This document shows positions 50,158 to 59,880 of a DNA stretch of 64,000 nucleotides, piece by piece (within the stretch, counting starts at the first letter, position 1; every line of letters begins with the position of its first letter). Origin of the DNA: Aequorivita aquimaris (GTDB taxonomy: Bacteria; Bacteroidota; Bacteroidia; Flavobacteriales; Flavobacteriaceae). The position numbers and the translations under genes are program-made. The notes below the pieces were generated by a model. It made no database searches, had not been told where the DNA came from, and worked only from the letters and a program-made list of their open reading frames with translations. The DNA is taken from contig NZ_JRWG01000001.1 of assembly GCF_001573155.1 (NCBI RefSeq), positions 496,001 to 560,000 on the forward strand. The letters run 5' to 3'.

Positions 50158-52362
50158 ATGACAGAAGCCGCTTTAGAAGAAGAGAAAAAGGAGCTCGCCA
50201 AGCAGTACAAACAGCTGCTCAAGATCAGTTACCGCACCCTTACCAAAGATGATAAAAAACTGATCCGCAGCGCATTTGACCTTGCCGTTGATGCCCACAA
50301 GGAGCAACGCCGCAAAAGTGGCGAGGCTTATATTTTTCACCCTATAGCGGTCGCAAAAATTGTTGCTTCGGAAATTGGATTGGACGCTACTAGCATTGCG
50401 GCCGCCCTTTTGCACGACGTGGTTGAGGATACTGAATATTCCTTGGAGGATATCGAGCGTATGTTTGGCACTCCCGTGGCCCGCATTGTGGACGGGCTTA
50501 CCAAGATTGCCCATATAAATATGTCTGAAGACGTTTCCATGCAGGCGGAAAATTTCAGAAAAATGCTGCTTACCCTCAATGAGGACATTCGCGTAATCAT
50601 CATAAAAATTGCGGACCGGCTGCACAATATGCAGACCATGGACAGCATGCCGCCGGACAAACAGCGGAAAATCGCTTCGGAAACGCTTTACATTTACGCT
50701 CCGCTCGCCCACCGCATTGGGCTTTACAACATAAAAACCGAATTGGAGGACTTGGGACTGAAGTTTACCGAGCCAGATGTGTACGCAGATATTTTAGGCC
50801 GAATAAAGGAAAGCAAGGAAGAACAGGACGCCTATATAGAGGCTTTCAATAAAGTAATTAAAGACTCGTTGGATGCCGAAAATTTAGAATACGAAATAAA
50901 GGGCCGACCCAAATCCATCTTTTCCATCCGAAGAAAAATGCTTGCGCAGAACGTCACCTTTGACGAGGTGTATGACAAATTCGCCGTGCGGATTATCTAT
51001 AAAAGCAAGCCCGAAAACGAAAAATTCTTCGCGTGGAAGATTTACTCCATAGTTACCGACCATTTCCGCCCCAACCCAATACGGCTTCGCGACTGGATTT
51101 CTTCACCCAAGTCAACGGGTTACGAAGCACTGCACATAACCGTGATGGGCCCGAAAGGCCGTTGGGTAGAAGTGCAGATTCGCAGCGAGCGGATGAACGA
51201 GATTGCCGAGAAAGGTTTTGCCGCGCACTACAAGTACAAAAACAAGGAAAAGGACGACGGCGGCCTGGAAAATTGGCTGAACAAACTACAGGACACGCTG
51301 GAGAATTCAGAAATAAGCGCCGTGGATTTTGTAGAGGAATTTAAACTGAATCTTTACGCCAAGGAAATTTTCGTCTTTACCCCGAAAGGAGACCTGTATT
51401 CACTTCCAAAAGGGGCCACAGCTCTGGATTTCGCCTTTCACATTCACACCGAAATTGGGATGCACACCCGCGGTACAAAGGTGAATGGAAAACTCGTCCC
51501 GCTGAGCCACGAGCTCAAAAGTGGTGACCAAGTAGAGGTTATTACTTCAGATAACGCAAAACCTACGGCCAACTGGCTCAATTACGCCACCACTGGCCGT
51601 GCGCGGTCAAAGATTAAATCGTCACTGAAGGACGAAAAGAAACAGCTAGCCGAGGAAGGAAAAGTAATCCTGGCCCGAAAATTAAAATCGCTGAAATTGA
51701 ACCTCGATGAAAGCCTACTCAACCAATTGGTGGTTTTCTTTAAGGTGAAAACGAGTTTGGATTTGTACTATCGCGTTGGCGCGGGAATCATCGACAACCA
51801 AAAATTGAAGGATTTTGCCGCTTCGCGAAGCAATGCCTTTATCAGTTTCTTCAAAAATAGAATCCGAAAGCCAGACAAGCCGGAGGATGTCAACAAGGAA
51901 GAAATCACGGAAAAATTTGACCAACTAGTTTTTGGAAAGAACGAGGACAAACTCGATTATAAAATGGCAAACTGCTGCAACCCTATTCCCGGGGATGATG
52001 TTTTCGGCTTCGTAACGGTGAATGAAGGTATAAAAGTACATAAGACCAACTGTCCGAATGCGCTGCAACTCCAGAGCAACTATAGCTACCGCATTATGCC
52101 CGCCAAGTGGATTGACAGCACACAACGCGAATTTAAAGCCGTACTCAACATTTCGGGAATTGACACGATTGGTTTGGTAAATGAGGTAACTAAAGTAATT
52201 TCAAACAACCTTCATATAGATATGAAAAGCGTCCACTTCGACAGTAATGACGGGGTTTTTACAGGCAAAATAGTTGTGGTGGTAAAAAACAAATCGATTC
52301 TGAACAATCTTGTGGAAAACATCAAAAAAATAAACGGAATTGATAAGGTTACCCGGGTTTAG
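50158..52362 (+). CDS. Bifunctional (p)ppGpp synthetase/hydrolase (RelA/SpoT)
   Basis: The ATG at 50158 gives 734 residues; a TTG 36 bases earlier overlaps the promoter. The HD hydrolase domain (about 40-190) has GEAYIFHPIAVAKI and LLHDVVEDTEY (His-Asp, ED). The synthetase domain (about 235-365) has GRPKSIFSIRRKM, DKFAVRIIY and STGYEALHITVMGPKG. TGS (FVFTPKGDLYSLPKGATALD), zinc-finger/helical (YKMANCCNPIPGDDVFGFVT) and ACT (about 660-734) regulatory domains follow. The intact HDxxED supports hydrolysis as well as synthesis. It controls the stringent response. Confidence 0.95.
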   Translation: MTEAALEEEKKELAKQYKQLLKISYRTLTKDDKKLIRSAFDLAVDAHKEQRRKSGEAYIFHPIAVAKIVASEIGLDATSIAAALLHDVVEDTEYSLEDIERMFGTPVARIVDGLTKIAHINMSEDVSMQAENFRKMLLTLNEDIRVIIIKIADRLHNMQTMDSMPPDKQRKIASETLYIYAPLAHRIGLYNIKTELEDLGLKFTEPDVYADILGRIKESKEEQDAYIEAFNKVIKDSLDAENLEYEIKGRPKSIFSIRRKMLAQNVTFDEVYDKFAVRIIYKSKPENEKFFAWKIYSIVTDHFRPNPIRLRDWISSPKSTGYEALHITVMGPKGRWVEVQIRSERMNEIAEKGFAAHYKYKNKEKDDGGLENWLNKLQDTLENSEISAVDFVEEFKLNLYAKEIFVFTPKGDLYSLPKGATALDFAFHIHTEIGMHTRGTKVNGKLVPLSHELKSGDQVEVITSDNAKPTANWLNYATTGRARSKIKSSLKDEKKQLAEEGKVILARKLKSLKLNLDESLLNQLVVFFKVKTSLDLYYRVGAGIIDNQKLKDFAASRSNAFISFFKNRIRKPDKPEDVNKEEITEKFDQLVFGKNEDKLDYKMANCCNPIPGDDVFGFVTVNEGIKVHKTNCPNALQLQSNYSYRIMPAKWIDSTQREFKAVLNISGIDTIGLVNEVTKVISNNLHIDMKSVHFDSNDGVFTGKIVVVVKNKSILNNLVENIKKINGIDKVTRV

Positions 52363-52502
52363 GATGAGGGATGATGAAAAAAACGTTAGCGGTTTAACAT
52401 TTTCGTAAAGAAGTCATACGTCTTATGTCCTACCGTCTTAAGTCCATTTCACGGATGATTTCATTTTCTATCATTTCGCCAATGCCACATCTAAAATTTG
52501 AG

Positions 52503-52510
52503 TAACTTTG
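52503..52510 (+). promoter_or_regulatory. Candidate -7 promoter element TAACTTTG (followed by CA)
   Basis: An exact and very typical Bacteroidota -7 element, TAACTTTGCA, ending 11 bases before the fur start codon. It predicts a very short leader. No TTG lies at standard -33 spacing. Confidence 0.55.
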
Positions 52511-52521
52511 CACACTTAATT

Positions 52522-52995
52522 ATGAGTTCAAAAACAGACATAAATAATCAAGAAATTGTAAAGAACGTTTTCACGGGCTTTCTTGAGCAAAAGGGGCACC
52601 GCAAAACGCCGGAACGCTACGCAATTCTTCAGGAAATTTACGACCACGACGACCATTTTGATATTGAGTCGCTGTACATAAATATGAAGAATAAAAACTA
52701 CCGCGTAAGCCGTGCCACGCTTTACAATACTATTGAATTGCTTTTGGAGTGCGGCTTGGTGCGCAAACACCAGTTTGGCCAAAACCAGGCACATTACGAA
52801 AAATCGTATTTTGACCGCAACCACGACCACGTTATTCTCGCCGATGGCGAAGTGATTGAGTTTTGCGACCCGCGGATTCACAACATAAAAAAAACCATAG
52901 AAGAGGTTTTTAATATTGAAATAACCAACCATTCACTTTATTTCTACGGAAATAGAAAAAATCCCGCCACTACCGATGACGGGAACAATCAATAA
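52522..52995 (+). CDS. Fur-family metal/redox regulator, atypical zinc site
   Basis: This 157-residue Fur/Zur/PerR-type repressor has a winged-helix domain ([39 protein letters not shown]) and the regulatory-site motif [20 protein letters not shown]. The usual structural CxxC after the HDH motif is missing: the region reads [16 protein letters not shown] with only one Cys. Regulatory HxDH ligands are present. Which metal it senses cannot be assigned. The ATG at 52522 is used; a TTG at 52498 overlaps the promoter. It is followed by purA after 5 bases, so the two are co-transcribed. Confidence 0.93.
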   Translation: MSSKTDINNQEIVKNVFTGFLEQKGHRKTPERYAILQEIYDHDDHFDIESLYINMKNKNYRVSRATLYNTIELLLECGLVRKHQFGQNQAHYEKSYFDRNHDHVILADGEVIEFCDPRIHNIKKTIEEVFNIEITNHSLYFYGNRKNPATTDDGNNQ

Positions 52996-53000
52996 AAATT

Positions 53001-54272
53001 ATGGCAGTAGACTTACTACTTGGATTGCAATGGGGCGACGAAGGCAAAGGAAAAATTGTCGATGTCCTAACAAAAAACTATGATATAATCGCGCGTTTTC
53101 AGGGCGGGCCGAATGCGGGCCACACTTTGGAATTTGACGGCCACAAGCACGTTTTGCACACCATTCCCAGTGGAATTTTTCACGAAGGAACTATCAATTT
53201 GGTGGGGAACGGCGTGGTGATTGACCCCGTGATTTTCAAAAGGGAGCTCGATAATCTTGCAAAATTCAATTTAGACCTTAAAAAGAGCCTGCTTATTTCG
53301 CGAAAGGCGCATCTTATTTTGCCAACCCATCGTTTATTGGACGCTGCTTCCGAAGCTTCAAAAGGAAAAGCGAAGATTGGCTCAACGCTTAAGGGCATTG
53401 GCCCCACCTATATGGACAAGACAGGCCGCAATGGTATTCGTGTCGGCGATTTGGAAATGGACAACTGGCAGGAGAAGTACCGCGCTCTGGCAGATAAGCA
53501 CGAAGCGATGATTGATTTTTACAATGTGGATGTGCAATACGATTTGGCAGACCTTGAAGCAGAATTCTTCAAAGCGGTTGAAGTATTGAAAAGCCTTACC
53601 TTCATTGATAGCGAGGAATATTTGCACCAAGCCCAAAAAGATGGCAAAACCATTCTTGCCGAAGGCGCACAGGGATCTTTGCTGGATATAGATTTTGGAA
53701 CCTATCCCTTCGTAACCTCATCAAACACTACTGCCGCAGGAGCGTGTACCGGTTTGGGCATAGCTCCCGGAAAAATAAAGGAAGTATTTGGAATTTTTAA
53801 GGCTTACACCACTCGCGTGGGTAGTGGCCCCTTCCCTACCGAACTTTTTGACGAAGATGGCGAAACCATGGGCCGTGTGGGGAATGAATTTGGCGCAACT
53901 ACAGGCCGTCCGCGCCGTTGTGGCTGGTTGGATTTGGTAGCGCTTCGTTATGCAGTGCAAGTAAATGGCGTTACCCAATTGATTATGATGAAAGGCGACG
54001 TGTTGAGTGGTTTCGACACACTTAAAGTATGTACTGCCTATAACTATAAAGGTGAAACAATCCATCATTTTCCGTATAATATTGAAGCCGAAAACGTAAC
54101 GCCGGTTTATACTGAAATGAAGGGCTGGCAGGCAGATTTAACCAAAATGACCGAAGCCTCGCAAATGCCACAGGCCTTGAACGATTATATCGATTTTCTG
54201 GAAAAAGAACTGGAAGTGCCAATCAAAATTGTTTCCGTAGGGCCGGACAGAAAGCAAACCATTCATCGGTAA
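53001..54272 (+). CDS. purA: Adenylosuccinate synthetase
   Basis: This 423-residue enzyme makes adenylosuccinate from IMP, aspartate and GTP, the first committed step to AMP. Motifs are GLQWGDEGKGKIVD at 8-21 (P-loop variant with catalytic Asp), GPNAGHTLEF with catalytic His near 42, GSTLKGIGPTYMDKTGRNGIR, LAEGAQGSLLDIDFGTYPFV, TTGRPRRCGWLD near 308 and the C-terminal SVGPDRKQTI. Normal length. Encoded 5 bases after the Fur-family gene in the relA-fur-purA-ostA run. Confidence 0.97.
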   Translation: MAVDLLLGLQWGDEGKGKIVDVLTKNYDIIARFQGGPNAGHTLEFDGHKHVLHTIPSGIFHEGTINLVGNGVVIDPVIFKRELDNLAKFNLDLKKSLLISRKAHLILPTHRLLDAASEASKGKAKIGSTLKGIGPTYMDKTGRNGIRVGDLEMDNWQEKYRALADKHEAMIDFYNVDVQYDLADLEAEFFKAVEVLKSLTFIDSEEYLHQAQKDGKTILAEGAQGSLLDIDFGTYPFVTSSNTTAAGACTGLGIAPGKIKEVFGIFKAYTTRVGSGPFPTELFDEDGETMGRVGNEFGATTGRPRRCGWLDLVALRYAVQVNGVTQLIMMKGDVLSGFDTLKVCTAYNYKGETIHHFPYNIEAENVTPVYTEMKGWQADLTKMTEASQMPQALNDYIDFLEKELEVPIKIVSVGPDRKQTIHR

Positions 54273-54301
54273 TCAATTTTTTGTTGATATTTTCGTTGCT
54301 A

Positions 54302-56074
54302 ATGACAAATAATTCTTTTTTGAAAATATCATCTTTCATAATTGTAGTCATCGTTTTTTTCTTCGGAATTAATCTTTCCGCACAGGAAAAACAAAAGGTG
54401 GATATACAGTCCGGTTACCTTGAAATAAGGCCCGAATTTCCCGATGCCGCCATTTACACCAAAGACGAAACCGGGCAGGTGTACATCGTGCACGAAGGTG
54501 TGGAAATGTGGTGCGACCAAGCTTTTGTTTATCTAAAAAATAATTTCGTAAAAGCCTATGGCGATGTGCGGATTACGCAAGGCGACACCGTCTCGATGAA
54601 CAGCAAATACGCTGAATACAACGGAAACACGCAATTTGCTTTTGCAAGCGGTGATGTAGTTTTAACAGAACCGAAAACCACCCTTAAAACAGATACGCTT
54701 TATTTTGACAGGATAAAACAACAGGCCTATTACAGGACTGGCGGCACGGTGCAGGATACTTCCAGCGTTTTGACCAGCCGTTCGGGGAGGTATTTTGCCG
54801 AAAGTAAAAAGTACCAATTTCTTCAAAATGTAAAAATCGTAAACCCGAAGTATACCGTTAATAGCAACCAACTCGATTTTTATTCAGAAACGGGAGATGC
54901 GTACCTATACGGCCCTTCCACCATTGTGAGCGAAACCAGTACCGTTTATTGTGAACGTGGTTATTACGATACGCGTGGTGATACGGGTTATTTCGTAAAA
55001 AATTCAAAAGTAGATTACGAAAACCGAACGCTTTACGGCGACAGCATCTACTTTGACCGAAACAGAAGTTTTGCTTCTGCCACCAACAATATTAGGGTTC
55101 TCGACACAATCAATAAAAGTGTTATCCGCGGTCATTATGCCGAAGTTTACCGCGAAAAGGATTCGGTTTTTATTACGAAAAGAGCCGTGGCAATCACGGT
55201 TCGTGACGGCGATTCAATTTATGTGCACGCAGACACACTGCGCGTAACGGGCAAACCCGAAAATAGAATTGTAAAAGGATTTTATCGCGCCCGGCTTTTC
55301 AAACCCGGAAAAGTTGGCGACGACCCCACCAGCGGAAAATGTGACAGTATTTACGTCAACGAAAAAAGGGGAATTACAAAACTATTGCGAAACCCAGTTT
55401 TGTGGAGCGGCGAAAATCAAATGATTGGCGATACCATCCACATTCTTTCAGATACGATAACGGATAAACTGGATACTCTCAAGGTTTTCAACAATGCTTT
55501 TTTGGTGCAAAAAGATAGCCTGGGCTTCAATCAGGTAAAGGGCGAACAGCTTATCGGACTTTTTACAAATAATGAGCTGGACACGGTAAACATCAATAAA
55601 AACGCACAAGTAATCTATTATTCCCGAGATGATAACGAGAAATTGGTCGGTATAAACAATACGGTTTCCAGTTCCATTCAAATGTATTTGGAAGAGCAGC
55701 AAATTACCGGAATCAGGTTTATAAAAAAGGCAGATGGCAAAGTGTATCCGCCGTCAATGTTGCCTGAGAATGCGAGAATTCTTCCCGGGTTTCAATGGCG
55801 GGGCGATGAACGATTGTATTCCGTGGAAGATTTATTTAAAGGAAAACCCGCACCCATACTCCCAAAAATTACGGGAATCCCACTGCCGAAGGACGAGGGC
55901 GAATTTTTTGAGGATATTCCCGAAGACGAAATTGAACTTCCCGAAGAGTCCAAACTTTCCCCAAAAGATTTACAAAACCGACCGGACGACCCCAAACCCG
56001 AAACTTTGGAAAGCGAGGCGAAGCGGGATTCCGTTCAGCAGAAAGCAAATGATTCCATTCAAACCGGGAACTAA
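54302..56074 (+). CDS. OstA/LptA-like outer-membrane biogenesis protein
   Basis: The ATG at 54302 gives 590 residues with an N-terminal signal (FLKISSFIIVVIVFFFGINL, cleavage near SAQ). A long beta-jellyroll OstA-like_N repeat region follows: VQDTSSVLTSRSGRYFAESK, YFDRIKQQAYYRTGG, VYCERGYYDTRGDTGYF and YGDSIYFDRNRSFASATNN, each describing the TLYGDSIYF-type units. The C-terminus is acidic, Pro-rich and probably disordered. The family carries lipopolysaccharide across the periplasm. The protein is much longer than E. coli LptA, as is usual in Bacteroidota. Its stop overlaps the aminotransferase start by one base. Confidence 0.9.
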   Translation: MTNNSFLKISSFIIVVIVFFFGINLSAQEKQKVDIQSGYLEIRPEFPDAAIYTKDETGQVYIVHEGVEMWCDQAFVYLKNNFVKAYGDVRITQGDTVSMNSKYAEYNGNTQFAFASGDVVLTEPKTTLKTDTLYFDRIKQQAYYRTGGTVQDTSSVLTSRSGRYFAESKKYQFLQNVKIVNPKYTVNSNQLDFYSETGDAYLYGPSTIVSETSTVYCERGYYDTRGDTGYFVKNSKVDYENRTLYGDSIYFDRNRSFASATNNIRVLDTINKSVIRGHYAEVYREKDSVFITKRAVAITVRDGDSIYVHADTLRVTGKPENRIVKGFYRARLFKPGKVGDDPTSGKCDSIYVNEKRGITKLLRNPVLWSGENQMIGDTIHILSDTITDKLDTLKVFNNAFLVQKDSLGFNQVKGEQLIGLFTNNELDTVNINKNAQVIYYSRDDNEKLVGINNTVSSSIQMYLEEQQITGIRFIKKADGKVYPPSMLPENARILPGFQWRGDERLYSVEDLFKGKPAPILPKITGIPLPKDEGEFFEDIPEDEIELPEESKLSPKDLQNRPDDPKPETLESEAKRDSVQQKANDSIQTGN

Positions 56075-57258
56075 TGACTGAGGATTTCTACAAATACCAA
56101 GCGCAGACCACGCCACATCCGTTGGCGTTGGAAATTTCGCATGCCGAAGGAAGTTACATTTACGATACTTCCGGCAAAAAGCATTTGGATTTTGTAGCGG
56201 GAGTTTCTGCCTGCATGCTGGGGCATTGCCATCCGCGCGTTGTTTCGGCAATAAAAAATCAAGCTGAAAAATATCTGCACGTCATGGTTTATGGCGAATA
56301 TATTCAAGAACCCGCCGTGGAACTTGCAAAACTGCTTGCCGAAAATCTTCCGAAGAATTTAAACACAACTTATTTAGTTAACAGCGGCACAGAAGCCATC
56401 GAAGGTGCGTTAAAACTCGCCCGCCGCGCAACGGGAAGAACGCAAATTCTTTACGCAAATAATGCCTACCACGGCAACACCATGGGCTCGATGAGCGTGA
56501 TGGGCTTCGAGGAGCGCAAAAATGCTTTCAAACCTTTGGTCCCGGATTGCTTCCCTGTAAATTTCAATAGTGAAGCAGATCTTCAAAAAATAAACACGGA
56601 AACGGCTGCTATTATTTTGGAAACCATCCAAGGCGGCGCTGGTTTTATCCAGCCGGAAAATGATTATCTGAAAAAAGTGCGAAAGCGTTGTGATGAAACC
56701 AGAACGCTTTTGATTTTGGATGAAATTCAGCCCGGATTTGGAAGAACCGGCAAACTTTTCGCTTTTGAACATTTCGGCATCGTGCCGGATATTTTAGTGA
56801 TGGGAAAAGGCATGGGCGGCGGCTTGCCCATTGGCGCGTTTACCGCTTCACACGAAGTGATGGCACTGCTCCAGGAGAACCCAAAGCTGGGGCATATTAC
56901 CACTTTTGGCGGAAATCCCGTGATAGCGGCTGCCGCTTTGGCAACGCTTCAGGAATTGACGGAAACTGATATTGTTCAGCAAACACTTCAAAAAGAAAAA
57001 CTTTTTAGAAAATTGCTGAAACATCCACTAATAAAGGAAGTACGGGGTCGGGGCCTGATGCTTGCCGCAATGGTGGAAAGTCCCGAAATCGCTTCCGAAG
57101 TAATCCTGGCTTGCAAAGAAAGAGGATTGGTGCTTTTTTGGCTACTTTTTGAAGGTCGGGCCATCCGTATTACGCCACCACTGACAATCAGCAATGACGA
57201 AATTGAGGAGGGCTGTAAAATACTGACAGGCGTTCTAAACTCGCTTCAAAAGAGATAA
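56074..57258 (+). CDS. Class III PLP aminotransferase (ornithine/acetylornithine type)
   Basis: This 394-residue enzyme has VNSGTEAIEGALKLARRATG near residue 92 (PLP phosphate contact), YHGNTMGSMSVMG, LILDEIQPGFGRTGKLFAFE near 212 (Asp for PLP nitrogen), and the Schiff-base Lys in LVMGKGMGGGLPIGAF near 240. The C-terminal GRAIRITPPLTIS contacts substrate carboxylate. Annotation as acetylornithine or aspartate aminotransferase family is typical; the exact substrate is not certain. It is translationally coupled to the OstA-like gene. Confidence 0.9.
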   Translation: MTEDFYKYQAQTTPHPLALEISHAEGSYIYDTSGKKHLDFVAGVSACMLGHCHPRVVSAIKNQAEKYLHVMVYGEYIQEPAVELAKLLAENLPKNLNTTYLVNSGTEAIEGALKLARRATGRTQILYANNAYHGNTMGSMSVMGFEERKNAFKPLVPDCFPVNFNSEADLQKINTETAAIILETIQGGAGFIQPENDYLKKVRKRCDETRTLLILDEIQPGFGRTGKLFAFEHFGIVPDILVMGKGMGGGLPIGAFTASHEVMALLQENPKLGHITTFGGNPVIAAAALATLQELTETDIVQQTLQKEKLFRKLLKHPLIKEVRGRGLMLAAMVESPEIASEVILACKERGLVLFWLLFEGRAIRITPPLTISNDEIEEGCKILTGVLNSLQKR

Positions 57259-57342
57259 ATGTTGCGCAAAGCCTTTGTTTACAGGTATTTATAAACAAAC
57301 CTACTGTTGATAAGTCCGTTAACAATAAACACGGCATAACAA

Positions 57343-57371
57343 TTGAACTTATTTATACATTATTATCTTTA
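57343..57371 (+). promoter_or_regulatory. Candidate promoter TTG-N18-TATCTTTA
   Basis: TTG (57343-57345) and TATCTTTA (57364-57371, one base off consensus) stand 18 bases apart, 28 bases upstream of the TPR gene start. Confidence 0.5.
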
Positions 57372-57399
57372 AAATAGAAGAAACCGTTAAACCGTGCGT

Positions 57400-58800
57400 A
57401 TGCAATTAAGTTCAAACGAGCATAACAACTTCTCGCTGGAAAGATTCGAATCTATGCTGAAAACCAACAGCGTTCTGTTTTTCGACTCAGAGGAATTTGA
57501 GGAAATAGTGCATCACTACCTTGAAAATGGAAAAATTGCACTTGCCAAAAAAGCGACCAAATTAGGGCTGGAACAACACCCATCCTCCACAAACCTTAAG
57601 CTTTTCCAAATAGAAATGTACATTTTTGAAAACAAACTGGACATTGCTGATGAGCTTTTGGATGAGTTGCACCAATTGGAACAAAGCAACGAGGAAATCT
57701 ACATCCAAAAGGCGAATATTTTCTCGCGTCGCGACATGCACAAAGAGGCTATCACCCTACTGGAACAGGCTTTGGAGATTACTGCCGACGAAGCCGATGT
57801 ATTGTCGTTATTGGGAATGGAATATTTATTCCTCGAAGATTACGAAAATGCCAAACTCTATTTTATGAGATGTTTGGAGGAAGACGAGGAAGATTATTCC
57901 GCACTCTACAATATTATTTACTGTTTTGAATTCTTGGATGAATACGAAGCGGCCATTGATTATTTGAATGATTTTCTCAACAAAAACCCGTATTGTGAGG
58001 TAGCTTGGCACCAAATAGGCAAGCAGTATTATGAACTGAAGGACTATAAAAAAGCCCTTGCCGCCTTTGATTTTGCCATAATCAGTGACGACCGTTTTAT
58101 AGGAGCCTACCTTGAAAAAGGAAGAGTGCTCGAAAAACTGAAACGATATGAAGAAGCCATTGAAAGCTACTCCATTACCTTAGGACTTGACGACCCAACT
58201 TCCTACGCATTATTGCGAATAGGGAAATGCTACGAAAAATTGGGCAATGCCGAAATGGCCATCCAGTTTTATACAAAATGTGTGGAGGAAGACTCCTTGC
58301 TTGACAAAGGTTGGATCGCCATCACCGATTTTTACATAAAGAACAAACAATTTCAAAAAGCGCTTTATTATATAGAAAAAGCTATTAATATTGATAGTGA
58401 AAATGTGCTTTACTGGAAGCGTTATGCCAAAATAAACAATAAACTCAACCTTTTTGAAGAGGCGGAAGTCGGTTTCAGAAAGGCGTTGGAATTGGGCAAT
58501 TATGAACTAGAATCTTGGTTAACCCGCGGCGATATTTTGACCAATCTCGGTGAATTTGAGGCCGCAGTGAACAATTTCAATCAATCTTTGGAATTTTATC
58601 CGGAACACGCCGAGATAGAATACCGTCTTTCAGGGCTTTATTTCACATTGAACGAAAATGACAAAGGCGCGTTTCACTTAAAAAATGCCCTAAAATCTGA
58701 GCCCGAATTCTTGATGATTATTGAGGAACTTTTTCCGCAGGTTTACCAAATGCCAGCGGTAGTGGAAATAATCAAAGAACACAAAAATCCTTCGCTTTAA
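57400..58800 (+). CDS. Tetratricopeptide-repeat protein
   Basis: This 466-residue protein has no signal peptide and is built almost wholly of TPR units over about residues 45-450. Examples are NEEIYIQKANIFSRRDMHKE, ADVLSLLGMEYLFLEDYENA, AWHQIGKQYYELKDYKKALA, AYLEKGRVLEKLKRYEEAIE and NVLYWKRYAKINNKLNLFEE, all with the W/L-G-Y-A-P pattern. At least eleven repeats are visible. TPR arrays bind partner proteins; no enzymatic domain is present. The start is set at the ATG at 57400; a GTG at 57394 is possible. It is followed after 35 bases by a DUF368 gene. Confidence 0.92.
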   Translation: MQLSSNEHNNFSLERFESMLKTNSVLFFDSEEFEEIVHHYLENGKIALAKKATKLGLEQHPSSTNLKLFQIEMYIFENKLDIADELLDELHQLEQSNEEIYIQKANIFSRRDMHKEAITLLEQALEITADEADVLSLLGMEYLFLEDYENAKLYFMRCLEEDEEDYSALYNIIYCFEFLDEYEAAIDYLNDFLNKNPYCEVAWHQIGKQYYELKDYKKALAAFDFAIISDDRFIGAYLEKGRVLEKLKRYEEAIESYSITLGLDDPTSYALLRIGKCYEKLGNAEMAIQFYTKCVEEDSLLDKGWIAITDFYIKNKQFQKALYYIEKAINIDSENVLYWKRYAKINNKLNLFEEAEVGFRKALELGNYELESWLTRGDILTNLGEFEAAVNNFNQSLEFYPEHAEIEYRLSGLYFTLNENDKGAFHLKNALKSEPEFLMIIEELFPQVYQMPAVVEIIKEHKNPSL

Positions 58801-58806
58801 TTTCTG

Positions 58807-58814
58807 TATTTTTG
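58807..58814 (+). promoter_or_regulatory. Candidate -7 promoter element TATTTTTG
   Basis: Exact TAnnTTTG match 21 bases upstream of the first DUF368 gene, in the short gap after the TPR gene. Confidence 0.4.
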
Positions 58815-58835
58815 GGGTTTTAGCAAAATAGACCT

Positions 58836-59831
58836 ATGCCTCAACGGAATTTTCTTCAGTATTTAGTTATCACCGCAAAAGGCCTCGCCATGGGCGCTGC
58901 CGATGTTGTGCCAGGCGTTTCGGGCGGTACTATCGCCTTCATTTCCGGAATTTATGAAGAATTGATAGAAACCATCCATAAATTGGATCTCGGGTTCTTC
59001 AAAATCTGGAAAGCGGACGGTTTTTTAAAAGCGTGGAAACATTATAACCTCGGGTTTCTTTTGGCGCTGTTTTCGGGAGTTTTTATCAGCATCATTTCCT
59101 TGGCAAAATTGATTACTTGGCTTTTGGAAGTTTACCCAATTATGGTCTGGTCGTTCTTTTTCGGGTTGGTAATTGCGAGTATTGTTTACGTGGGCAAACA
59201 AATTACCAACTGGCGATTGGCGGTGATTACGATGATGATTGTTGCTGCCATAGCATCCTATCTAATAACAATCGCAGACCCCGTGGGTTCTCCGGACAGC
59301 ACGTGGTTTCTTTTTTTCGCAGGTTTTATAGCAATTATAGCAATGATACTTCCGGGTATTTCGGGGGCCTTTATCCTGTTGCTTTTGGGCGCATACACTA
59401 CCGTTATCGGGATTGTGACCCAACTGGGCGAAGGCATTACAACTTTGGACAGTTCACTATTTTTGGGTGCCTTGGGCAAGCTTCTAATATTTGCCGTAGG
59501 CGCCGTTATTGGTCTAAAAGTTTTTTCCAGAGCTCTCAACTGGATGTTTAAGCACCATAAAAATCTGATACTTGCGGTACTTACCGGTTTTATGATTGGC
59601 GCGCTGAACAAGATTTGGCCGTGGAAGGAAGTTTTGCAATACAGATTAAGCCACTCCGGAGAACAAATTCCTTTTATTGAAAGAAGCATATTTCCGCAAA
59701 ATTATGAGGGCAATCCACAAATTTTGTACGCTATAATATTTGCCGTAATAGGTTTTCTGACCATCTTTTTATTGGAAAGAATCGCCGTAAATAAAGTCGC
59801 AGTTTCAAGCACCAATGAACAATCCAATTAA
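58836..59831 (+). CDS. DUF368 (PopT-type) undecaprenyl-phosphate transporter, copy 1
   Basis: This 331-residue protein has about eight or nine membrane helices. The DUF368 signature is present in full: GLAMGAADVVPGVSGGTIAF near residue 15, AMILPGISGAFILLLLGAYT near 172, and FSRALNWMFKHHKNLILAVL with FMIGALNKIWPWKE near 265. DUF368 proteins (PopT) flip or recycle undecaprenyl phosphate across the inner membrane for wall and polysaccharide synthesis. A second, divergent copy lies 49 bases downstream. The canonical ADVVPGVSGG is kept here, so this copy is the likelier active one. Confidence 0.92.
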   Translation: MPQRNFLQYLVITAKGLAMGAADVVPGVSGGTIAFISGIYEELIETIHKLDLGFFKIWKADGFLKAWKHYNLGFLLALFSGVFISIISLAKLITWLLEVYPIMVWSFFFGLVIASIVYVGKQITNWRLAVITMMIVAAIASYLITIADPVGSPDSTWFLFFAGFIAIIAMILPGISGAFILLLLGAYTTVIGIVTQLGEGITTLDSSLFLGALGKLLIFAVGAVIGLKVFSRALNWMFKHHKNLILAVLTGFMIGALNKIWPWKEVLQYRLSHSGEQIPFIERSIFPQNYEGNPQILYAIIFAVIGFLTIFLLERIAVNKVAVSSTNEQSN

Positions 59832-59880
59832 CTCCTAACCCATAACATTTAACTCCTAACCCTTAACTTTTAACTTACCC
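59831..59880. repeat. Degenerate direct repeat (TTAACTCCTAACCC/TAACATTTAA units)
   Basis: The 49-base gap between the two DUF368 genes holds two copies of TAACTCCTAACCC plus related TTAACTTTTAACTT, a loose tandem repeat with no clear hairpin. Confidence 0.55.
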
